Below, one piece after another: positions 49,194 to 56,044 of a stretch of DNA of 56,044 nt. The stretch comes from CAZJWR01 sp964549765. GTDB taxonomy: Bacteria; Zixibacteria; MSB-5A5; GN15; JAAZOE01. Position numbers and translations under genes: made by a program. Location of the stretch: assembly GCA_964549765.1 (NCBI GenBank), contig CAZJWR010000022.1:1-56044 (forward strand), in the 5' to 3' direction. How positions within the stretch are numbered: the stretch's first letter is position 1; each line of letters starts with the position of its first letter. Below the pieces are notes generated by a model. It searched no databases and had not been told where the DNA came from. It worked only from the letters and a program-made list of their open reading frames with translations.

Positions 49194-51825
49194 TCTGCAG
49201 CTTTCGTTCCGTGGCGATTACGTCGTACGCTTCAATCAGGTCCCCGGCCTTCAGGTCCTCGAACTTCTCCAGCCCGATACCGCATTCGAGACCCGTCGTG
49301 ACCTCCTTGACATCATCCTTGAACCGTCTCAGCGAATTGATGCGGCCCTCGTGAATAACGACGCCGTCGCGGCTGACACGGATGAGATCGCCGCGATGGA
49401 TACGGCCGGACTGGATATACGATCCCGAAATCGTCCCCGCTTTGGGGACGCGGAACGTCTGTCTGACTTCGGCGGTGCCCATCCATTTCTCGACCATTTC
49501 CGGCTTGAGCAGGCCCTCAATCGCTTTTGTAATATCCTCTTTGACTTCGTAAATGATCGCGTAGGTCCGGATATCTACTTTCTCCCGGTTGGCCATCTCG
49601 CGCGCCCGGGGCTCGGCCGTCACATGGAAGCCGACGACGATGGCGTCCGAGGCGGCGGCCAGAAGAACGTCGGACTCGGTGATGGCGCCGACGCCGGAGC
49701 GGATGATATTCACGCGCACCTCTTCGTTGCCAATGCTGCTCAGCGTCTCCGTGAGCGCTTCGACCGACCCGGCCACGTCGCCCTTGACGATAATCTTCAG
49801 ATCGGTGATCTGCCCGTCCTTGATTTTGGCATAGACCGATTCCAGCGTGGTCGGCGTATCGACCCGGCGCAGCTCATGTTCGCGTTTGATCTGCTGCCGC
49901 TTGAGCGATATCTCGCGGGCATCGGATTCGCCGGCGGTGACGATAAACGTCTCGCCGGCCAACGGCACGCCGCCGGAAATGCCCATCACTTGGACGGGCG
50001 TCGACGGCCCGGCTTCGGTGAGATCGCCGCCCCGGTCGTCGACCATCGCCCGGACGCGGCCGTAATAACTGCCGGCTACGAAGGGATCGCTGACATGCAA
50101 TGTTCCGCGCTGCACCAGTACCGTTGTCACCGTACCTCGGCCTTTTTCCAATCGCGCTTCAATCACGGTTCCGTGCGCCTTAATATCGGGATCGGCCTTC
50201 AATTCCATCATTTCCGATTGCAGCAGGATCATTTCCATCAATTTGTCGACCCCCGTGCCCTTCTTGGCCGATAATTCGACCATGATCGTTTTGCCGCCCC
50301 AAGCCTCATCCAGAAGGTTGTGGCTGGCCAACTGTTGCCGGACGGCATCGGGATTGGCGGCGGGAAGATCCATTTTATTTATGGCGACGATAATCGGCAC
50401 GGCCGCCGCGCGCGCATGATCGATCGCTTCCAACGTCTGCGGCATGACCGATTCCGTGGCCGACACCACCAGAATGACGATATCCGTTACCTGCGCCCCT
50501 CGGGCTCGCATTGCCGAAAACGCTTCGTGGCCGGGGGTGTCGAGAAACGTGATATCGCCGCCCGGCGTGCGGACGGAATAGGCGCCAATATGCTGAGTGA
50601 TTTCGCCCGCCTCACCCGAAACGATTTTGGACTTCCGGATATGATCCAGAAGCGTTGTCTTACCGTGGTCAACGTGCCCCATGATGGTCACCACCGGGGA
50701 GCGCGGCTGAAGATTGACTTCTTCTTCGAATTCGGCGATCAGTTCGGCCGGTTCCTCGACCGGCTTGACGTTTACCTCGAACTCCAGGGCCAGCGTCTCG
50801 ATGGTATCCATGTCCAGCCGCTGATTGATCGAGGCCATCATGCCCATTTCCATCAGTTTGGCGATCACCTCGGCCGGTTTCCTATCGAACAGGTTGGCCA
50901 GTTCGGATACGGTCATAAATGCCGTAACTTCGACGTACTGGGTCTCTTCACCGATTGAATCGGCGTCCTGCGGACGCCTTCTATATTTTTTGACTTTCTT
51001 TCCACCTTCAATATTAGCCATGGTCTGTTTGAACGAAATCTGAACGGCGGCTTTATCGACTCTGTGCGCTCCCCGGGATTTCTTTCCACGGTCGCGTTTC
51101 TTTCGTTTGCGCTCCGCCTTGGTCGTCGCCACACTCTGCTGAAGCTTTTTCTGTATCTGCTTGGCAGCTTCAGGAGACACGGTCACACCGGCCTGAACGC
51201 CGGTTTCTTTCCTGCGGGACGGCCGAGCCGGCTTGTCTTTCCGTAGTTTGGCACGCGCTTCGGGTTTTGCCTGCGGTCGTGACACAGGGGCCTTTTCCCG
51301 GCCGGGCACGGGAGCAGCCGGCTTCGGCTCCGGTCTCGGTTTGGACTTCGGCTCGGGTTTTTTGGCGCTCTTCTCCCTGGCAACGACTGGCGGCAATTCC
51401 TTGGGCGGTGCCGGCTTGGCGGCCTCGGGTTTGGCGACTTCTTTGAGCTTCTCCGGTTTTTCTTTCTTCAGCTTTTCCAGCTCGCGAGCGGCGCGTTCCT
51501 TCGCTTTTTCTTCCGCCAGCGCCTTCTTCCTGCGGGCGATTTTCTCCGCCTTCCGGCGGCGGGCCGCTTTCTCCGCCTCTTCGCGCCGCTTTTTGGCCTC
51601 GATTTCCTGAAGACGTTTCTTCCGGGCCTCATCGTCCTTCTTGGTCGCCTCGATTTCCTTCTTGAACTTGTCTTCAATCGCCTCCAGCATATCATCGGAG
51701 GCGACCGACATGTGCGACTTGATCGTGAAGCCAAGACCGCGCAATACCTTTAGCAGAGCATCGCTGGAAATGTTATATTCCTTGGCAATGTCGTAAATGC
51801 GCTGTTTGGTCTTTCTCTTATCCAA
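49180..51825 (-). CDS. infB: Translation initiation factor IF-2
   Basis: This GTPase positions fMet-tRNA on the 30S subunit. A TTG at 51825 is chosen because GGAGGAG lies four bases upstream and the product then starts MDKRKTKQRIYDIAKEYN, the conserved IF2_N start; the ATG seven codons upstream (51846) overlaps the ribosome site itself. The 881 residues have IF2_N (about 1-50), a long Lys/Glu/Pro/Arg-rich linker (60-270), the second IF2_N (about 295-345), the G domain (GHVDHGKT near 382, DTPGHEAF, NKMD) and domains II-IV. The linker makes it long but not unusual. Confidence 0.96.
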   Translation of the reverse strand: MDKRKTKQRIYDIAKEYNISSDALLKVLRGLGFTIKSHMSVASDDMLEAIEDKFKKEIEATKKDDEARKKRLQEIEAKKRREEAEKAARRRKAEKIARRKKALAEEKAKERAARELEKLKKEKPEKLKEVAKPEAAKPAPPKELPPVVAREKSAKKPEPKSKPRPEPKPAAPVPGREKAPVSRPQAKPEARAKLRKDKPARPSRRKETGVQAGVTVSPEAAKQIQKKLQQSVATTKAERKRKKRDRGKKSRGAHRVDKAAVQISFKQTMANIEGGKKVKKYRRRPQDADSIGEETQYVEVTAFMTVSELANLFDRKPAEVIAKLMEMGMMASINQRLDMDTIETLALEFEVNVKPVEEPAELIAEFEEEVNLQPRSPVVTIMGHVDHGKTTLLDHIRKSKIVSGEAGEITQHIGAYSVRTPGGDITFLDTPGHEAFSAMRARGAQVTDIVILVVSATESVMPQTLEAIDHARAAAVPIIVAINKMDLPAANPDAVRQQLASHNLLDEAWGGKTIMVELSAKKGTGVDKLMEMILLQSEMMELKADPDIKAHGTVIEARLEKGRGTVTTVLVQRGTLHVSDPFVAGSYYGRVRAMVDDRGGDLTEAGPSTPVQVMGISGGVPLAGETFIVTAGESDAREISLKRQQIKREHELRRVDTPTTLESVYAKIKDGQITDLKIIVKGDVAGSVEALTETLSSIGNEEVRVNIIRSGVGAITESDVLLAAASDAIVVGFHVTAEPRAREMANREKVDIRTYAIIYEVKEDITKAIEGLLKPEMVEKWMGTAEVRQTFRVPKAGTISGSYIQSGRIHRGDLIRVSRDGVVIHEGRINSLRRFKDDVKEVTTGLECGIGLEKFEDLKAGDLIEAYDVIATERKLQSDSR

Positions 51826-51878
51826 AATTCTCCTCCAGGCAGTCATTCATAGGGACACCACGCCGTTTGTCACCGTCC

Positions 51879-53360
51879 CTACTCTGCCTTGTCAACTTCG
51901 CTCTCTTCCCCGTCCTCGTCCGAGGCCTCGTCCGTGATCTCAGAAGATTTTTCATCTTCCGCCTCGGCATCCTCTTCTTCTTCGCCTTCTTCTTCCGGCC
52001 GGTCTTCAGTGTCAGCATCGATTTCAGCTTCGGTTTCTTCTTCACCCTCAGCTTCAGCTTCAGCCTCAGCTTCCGCCAATTCGGCTGCTTCTCTCTGCCG
52101 CCGTTCTTCCTCCATCTCAGCCATGTATTCACTGGCGCGCTCGATTAACTGGGTCGCCGATTTCTCGCCGATACCCTCGATTTGAATCAATTCCTCGACC
52201 GTGCTGTCCGCCAATTCCTGGACCGTATTGATATCCGCACCGACCAATCGCTCTTCGAGCACGTCACCGACGCCGCTCAGCTTGCCGATCGGAACCATCA
52301 TCTCGGCCTCGCGACGCTTCATCTCATTGTAGTCCGAATCGGACATGATATTGATCTTCCACCCGGTCAAACGCGAAGCCAGGCGGGCGTTCTGGCCGTT
52401 TTTGCCGATGGCCAGCGACAACTTATCGTCCTCAACCGCCACCGTCATGCCCTTCTCGTCATCAAAAACATCTATGGTAACGACCTTGGCCGGCGCCAGG
52501 GCCCGGGTTACGAAGACTTCCGGATTCGTCGCAAAAGCTACGATATCGATCCGCTCGTTGTTTAACTCCCGCACGATCGATTGGACGCGAACGCCCTTGA
52601 TCCCGACGCAGGCGCCGACCGGGTCGATCCGCTCGTCAGCCGAATACACGGCCAGTTTGGTGCGGTCGCCGGGCTCGCGCGCGATAGCTCTGATCTCGAT
52701 AATCCGCTCAAAAACCTCCGGGACTTCCAGTTCGAACAGGCGCAGGATGAAATCGGTGCTGGCCCGCGACAAGACGATCTGCGGGCCTTTTAGCGATTTC
52801 TCGACGTTCAGGATAATCGCCCGGATGCGGTCTCCCTGTCGATATTTCTCGCGCGATATCTGTTCCCGGGTCGGCATGATCGCTTCGGCCCGGCCCAGAT
52901 TGACGATAACGTTGCCTTTGTCGATCTGCTGCACCGTCCCCGACACCAACTGCCCGACGCGGCCGATATATTCGTCATAGATCCGATCCCGCTCCGCCTC
53001 CCGGATGCGCTGTATCAATATCTGCTTGGCCGAGGCGATTGCGTTGCGGCCGAATTCCTCCACCGGGTCGATGTATATTTCCATTTGGTCATCGAGCTCC
53101 GCCTCCGGGTCCAGCTCCCGCGCTTCATCCAGCGTTATTTCCGTATATGGGTCGGTTACCTTATCCACCACGGTGCGCAGCGAGATCATGGTCAACTCAC
53201 CCTCGCCCGAATCGAACTTGAACGACAGGTTATCGATATAGCCGTATTTTTTCCGCGCCGCCGCCAGAAGACCGGCCTCGACCGTCTCGATCACCAGATC
53301 GATATCGATATTTTTTTCGCGCGCGATCAGTGTCATCGCTTCTAGAGTATCAAACCCCAT
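51879..53360 (-). CDS. nusA: Transcription termination/antitermination protein NusA
   Basis: NusA binds RNA polymerase and modulates pausing, termination and antitermination. The 493 residues comprise the N-terminal RNAP-binding domain (about 1-130), S1 (about 135-200, GQLVSGTVQQIDKGNVIVNLG), two KH domains (about 205-350, KLSLAIGKNGQNARLA), a helix-hairpin-helix segment (GVGDVLEERL, IEGIGEKSATQLIE) and a very acidic Glu/Asp-rich tail of about 80 residues. The C-terminal AR repeats of enterobacterial NusA are absent. It is 13 bases after rimP and 53 before infB. Confidence 0.97.
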   Translation of the reverse strand: MGFDTLEAMTLIAREKNIDIDLVIETVEAGLLAAARKKYGYIDNLSFKFDSGEGELTMISLRTVVDKVTDPYTEITLDEARELDPEAELDDQMEIYIDPVEEFGRNAIASAKQILIQRIREAERDRIYDEYIGRVGQLVSGTVQQIDKGNVIVNLGRAEAIMPTREQISREKYRQGDRIRAIILNVEKSLKGPQIVLSRASTDFILRLFELEVPEVFERIIEIRAIAREPGDRTKLAVYSADERIDPVGACVGIKGVRVQSIVRELNNERIDIVAFATNPEVFVTRALAPAKVVTIDVFDDEKGMTVAVEDDKLSLAIGKNGQNARLASRLTGWKINIMSDSDYNEMKRREAEMMVPIGKLSGVGDVLEERLVGADINTVQELADSTVEELIQIEGIGEKSATQLIERASEYMAEMEEERRQREAAELAEAEAEAEAEGEEETEAEIDADTEDRPEEEGEEEEDAEAEDEKSSEITDEASDEDGEESEVDKAE

Positions 53361-53373
53361 CAGTTTCTCTCCG

Positions 53374-53823
53374 TCATAGAATTATTTTGCCCTGCCGCAC
53401 ACGCGACAGCACAATTTTTTCCTCGCCGTCCTCACCATTAAGAATGAGCACATCGTTTTCGACGCCTGTCAATGTTCCTTTCACCGTTCGCTCGCGACCG
53501 TCTTCGATCACGTCGACCGCCATGGCTTCACCGATTTTTCGTTTGAAATCACGATCGCTGTGGAGCGGGCGATCAAGTCCGGGAGAGGAAATCTCCAGGA
53601 TGTACCTACTCTGTATAACATCGGACGTATCCAGTGCGGTTCCCACCAAACGCGATAAAAACGCGCACTCGTCAATCGTGATCCCGTGGTCGGAATCGGC
53701 GAAAATTTGGAGCCGGTAATTCTTTTTGAAGCGGGAAAGCTTCATGTCGACCAGATCAAACCCTTCCTGGACCAAAATCGGCTCGACTACCTTCTCTATC
53801 TCTGTCTTCATATCTCTCAACAT
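53374..53823 (-). CDS. rimP: Ribosome maturation factor RimP
   Basis: RimP assists 30S assembly. The ATG at 53823 is preferred over the upstream 53913 because the product (MLRDMKTEIEKVVEPILVQEGFDLVDMKL, 149 residues) then matches the family start and length; an ATG four codons later is possible. The family core LEISSPGLDRPLHSDRDF is present. It heads the rimP-nusA-infB run and lies 181 bases downstream of proS. Confidence 0.92.
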   Translation of the reverse strand: MLRDMKTEIEKVVEPILVQEGFDLVDMKLSRFKKNYRLQIFADSDHGITIDECAFLSRLVGTALDTSDVIQSRYILEISSPGLDRPLHSDRDFKRKIGEAMAVDVIEDGRERTVKGTLTGVENDVLILNGEDGEEKIVLSRVRQGKIIL

Positions 53824-53926
53824 AACTTGCTGCTTCTTCTCCGAACGACCGCCTGTCACCAATTCACCCCACCGCCGGGGGCCGATAAAAATGAGTCGCC
53901 TTTTTGCATACACGACCCACCTGGCT

Positions 53927-53949
53927 TTTTGCCCCCGCAGCGGGCAAAA
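53927..53949 (-). promoter_or_regulatory. Hairpin in the proS-rimP gap
   Basis: TTTTGCCC and GGGCAAAA form a perfect 8-bp stem with a 7-base loop. There is no T-run on the minus strand, so it may be an attenuator, a processing site or a weak terminator of proS. Confidence 0.3.
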
Positions 53950-54004
53950 CCCATTAAAACCTAATAATTTAACAAATTACGGGGAAAGCGCAATGAAAAA
54001 ATGA

Positions 54005-55720
54005 CTAAATCGCCCGTTTTAACATTTCCCTGGATTTTTCGGCTACGGCCTCGATTTTGACTGTCTCGACCTCTTCCTTGCAGCGCAGCTTCAATTCCAC
54101 CATGCCCTGCGCCAGCGACCGGTCGCCGATGGCCACCCGCAGCGGAATCCCGATCAGGTCGGCGTCGTTGAGCTTGACTCCGGCCCGCTCGGTGCGGTCG
54201 TCATACAGGATTTCGAAGCCAGCCCCGGTCAATTCCGCGTACAATTTCTCGGCCGCCGCCTGCTGTTCTTCCTTGGTCAGGTTGAGTGGCGTCAAGACGA
54301 TTTGGTACGGCGCGATCGCTTTGGGCCAGATTATTCCCTTGTCATCGTGATATTTCTCAATCGCGGCCTGAGCCGTGCGGGTGATGCCGATGCCGTACGA
54401 ACCCATGATATATGGCCGCTCCTTGCCCTCGGCGTCGAGAAATTTACCACCCAGAGGCGATGAGTATTTCGTCCCCAGCATGAAGGTATTTCCGACTTCG
54501 ATGGCTCTGGACTCCTGCAATTTTCCATCGCAGTTGGGGCAGCCCTCTCCTTGCGGAGCATTCTTGATATCAACCGTCGCCGTCGGCGTGAAATCCCGAC
54601 CGACGTTGACATTCAGTAGATGCGTGTCGGCCTTATTCGCGCCAGTCACGAAATTCACCAGCGCCGCCACTTCCGGGTCGACGACAATCGGGATTTTGAG
54701 CCCCACCGGCCCGGCGAATCCGACCGGAGCGTTCGTCAACTTTGTCACCAGTTCGGCATCGGCCATCTCCAAATCGAGGCAATCCAGATGATTGCCGAGT
54801 TTGATTTCGTTAATCTGACGGTCACCTCTTATCATGGCCGCCACCGGCTTGCTGTCGGCTTTGTACAAAAGCGTTTTGGCCAGTCGATGCGCCGGCAATT
54901 TCAAAAACGCCGTGACTTCTTCAATCGTGGTCACATTCGGAGTGGACGCCTCCTCAAGCGGCTTTTGGTCTTTATCCTGTTTGGGAGGATTTAATTCGCG
55001 GAATGTCGCCTTCTCGATATTGGCAGCATAGTCGCATTTATCACAGAAGAGAATAATGCATTCGCCGCCGTCGGTATTGACCAGCACCATGAATTCATGC
55101 GCGGCGGTGCCGCCCATCGCGCCGGTATCCGATTCGACCTTCTTGGCCGGAAGCCCGCACCGTTCGAAGACTTTGTAATAGGCGTCGACCATCTTCTGAT
55201 AGGCGATTTTATGCCCCGCCTCGTCGGCGTCGAACGAATAGGCATCCTTCATCAAAAATTCGCGACCCCGCATCAGGCCGAACCGGGGGCGGATTTCATC
55301 GCGGAATTTGGTTTGAATCTGGTACATATTCAACGGAAGCTGCTTGTAGCTTTTCAATTCGCCCGCGACCAGGCTGGTGATGACTTCCTCGTGCGTCGGA
55401 CCCAAAGTCAGGTCGTGTTCGTGGCGGTCTTTCATCCGCATTAATTCCTTACCATATTTATCCCATCGGCCTGATTTCTGCCACAGTTCGCCCGGTTGAA
55501 GCACCGGCATCAGGATTTCGATAGCTCCGGCGGCGTTCATTTCCTCTCGCACGATGGTTGAAATCTTTTCGATAACCCGTTGCATGAGTGGGAGATAATT
55601 GTACACGCCAGCTGCGAGCCGCCGCATGAACCCGGCCCGGAGAAGCATCTGATGCGATATCAATTCGGCCTCGGCCGGCACTTCCCGCAGGGTGGGAATA
55701 TATGTCTTGGTCCAACGCAT
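54005..55720 (-). CDS. proS: Prolyl-tRNA synthetase (bacterial type)
   Basis: A class II synthetase of 571 residues with the bacterial insertion (editing) domain between motifs 2 and 3. Motif 1 region HQMLLRAGFMRRLAAGVYNYLPL, motif 2 RDEIRPRFGLMRGREFLMKDAYSF, the insert around residues 225-410 (editing of Ala-tRNA-Pro, with GANKADTHLLNVNVGRDF) and motif 3 GSYGIGITRTAQAAIE are visible, followed by the anticodon-binding domain. The promoter at 55766-55793 gives a leader of about 40 bases. It precedes rimP. Confidence 0.97.
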   Translation of the reverse strand: MRWTKTYIPTLREVPAEAELISHQMLLRAGFMRRLAAGVYNYLPLMQRVIEKISTIVREEMNAAGAIEILMPVLQPGELWQKSGRWDKYGKELMRMKDRHEHDLTLGPTHEEVITSLVAGELKSYKQLPLNMYQIQTKFRDEIRPRFGLMRGREFLMKDAYSFDADEAGHKIAYQKMVDAYYKVFERCGLPAKKVESDTGAMGGTAAHEFMVLVNTDGGECIILFCDKCDYAANIEKATFRELNPPKQDKDQKPLEEASTPNVTTIEEVTAFLKLPAHRLAKTLLYKADSKPVAAMIRGDRQINEIKLGNHLDCLDLEMADAELVTKLTNAPVGFAGPVGLKIPIVVDPEVAALVNFVTGANKADTHLLNVNVGRDFTPTATVDIKNAPQGEGCPNCDGKLQESRAIEVGNTFMLGTKYSSPLGGKFLDAEGKERPYIMGSYGIGITRTAQAAIEKYHDDKGIIWPKAIAPYQIVLTPLNLTKEEQQAAAEKLYAELTGAGFEILYDDRTERAGVKLNDADLIGIPLRVAIGDRSLAQGMVELKLRCKEEVETVKIEAVAEKSREMLKRAI

Positions 55721-55765
55721 ATCTGTAAGCCTCGTGCTTTTCTCGTTTGGCTCGATAGAAACACC

Positions 55766-55793
55766 AAAATACGCACACGGTCTTTTTTGTCAA
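55766..55793 (-). promoter_or_regulatory. Promoter of proS
   Basis: On the minus strand TTGACA (55788-55793), 16 bases and TATTTT (55766-55771), with the predicted start near 55759. It probably also drives the following rimP-nusA genes in part. Confidence 0.6.
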
Positions 55794-55845
55794 CGTTTAA
55801 TTTGTCCCATAATGCGCGCAGAATTGAAGTAATCCTTTGCATGTT

Positions 55846-55896
55846 GCGTCAGGTCTTGAATCGTTCGGCCTCACCGGAGGATTTGTGACCTGACGC
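55846..55896. repeat. 51-bp inverted-repeat element, possibly a dispersed repeat
   Basis: GCGTCAGGTC (55846-55855) and GACCTGACGC (55887-55896) are perfect 10-bp complements; an inner CCTC-ACCG-GAGG hairpin lies between them. It sits between proS and tRNA-Arg with no coding frame. It resembles a REP-type or miniature inverted-repeat element; a genome-wide copy count is not possible here. Confidence 0.5.
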
Positions 55897-55916
55897 TTTC
55901 CACTCCGCCAAAATAG

Positions 55917-55945
55917 TTGACAACGCCCCCGTAATTACGTACCAT
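55917..55945 (+). promoter_or_regulatory. Promoter of tRNA-Arg
   Basis: TTGACA (55917-55922), 17 bases and TACCAT (55940-55945), with the start near 55952, about 40 bases before the tRNA. Confidence 0.55.
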
Positions 55946-55990
55946 TGATGCCGCTGGGTATCCCGTCGGAAACGGCGGGAGACACGACAT

Positions 55991-56044
55991 GCCCCCGTAG
56001 CGTAACGGATAGCGCGGCAGCCTCCGGAGCTGTTCGTCCAGGTT
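55991..56044 (+). tRNA. tRNA-Arg (anticodon CCG), 3' part outside the window
   Basis: The 5' acceptor strand GCCCCCG, D arm (GCGT...GCGC), and anticodon arm GCAGC-CTCCGGA-GCTGT (anticodon CCG) are present; the window ends at the start of the T arm. Confidence 0.88.

Noticed and set aside
49093..50274. 393-codon plus-strand frame over ylxP and infB
   Set aside because: It is antisense to the conserved C-terminal domains of IF-2.

Overview
The window is a 56 kb stretch of moderately GC-rich bacterial DNA with one 100-base run of N (24103-24202), so it comes from a draft or metagenome scaffold. Three things point to a member of the FCB superphylum close to candidate phylum Zixibacteria: secreted proteins ending in duplicated dockerin-like modules with the signature LINYIFKGGP, a cluster of proteins ending in type IX secretion (Por) sorting domains with the PYPNPFN motif, and lipoproteins with the CAxxxxPPGGP start. 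The phylum assignment is inference from these signatures. The genetic code looks standard, and ATG, GTG and TTG starts (possibly one CTG) are used with Shine-Dalgarno sites and many 1-4 base overlaps.

Region 1 (1-12.5 kb) is a surface-protein island: a partial cysteine-rich/TSP3/dockerin protein; a 1,700-residue protein combining an LVIVD propeller, Ig-like domain, FG-GAP repeats, a papain-like domain and a dockerin; and a two-gene unit made of a YadA-head fibre with an S74 self-cleaving chaperone tail and a coupled 151-residue dockerin protein. It ends in a broken beta-helix gene fused to the C-terminal remnant of a large serine recombinase, which abuts a tRNA-Leu(CAA). A 33-residue single-span membrane ORF lies in the gap before the broken gene.

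Region 2 (13.3-28.6 kb) is mostly envelope and transport: PBP1A, tyrS, a TPR lipoprotein, an Ig-like lipoprotein, a Pal/OmpA-type lipoprotein, a sugar ABC importer without its ATPase, a 41-residue zinc-ribbon protein, a DUF72 protein, a NatAB-type exporter, a D,D-carboxypeptidase and a small coiled-coil protein. Region 3 (28.6-37.1 kb) has three tandem type IX-sorted FG-GAP paralogues, an alpha/beta hydrolase, pabA-pabB for para-aminobenzoate, and a DUF2807 lipoprotein.

Region 4 (37.2-55.8 kb, all minus strand) is core information processing: proS, then rimP-nusA-infB-ylxP-rbfA-nrnA-truB-ribF-rpsO-pnp, continuing into an M16 peptidase and a polysaccharide deacetylase, then asnS-leuS from their own promoter. 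This is the conserved nusA-infB operon, here without ylxR and ylxQ. A tRNA-Arg(CCG) begins at the right edge. The most unusual material is in region 1 and the small ORFs; region 4 is ordinary apart from start-codon details.
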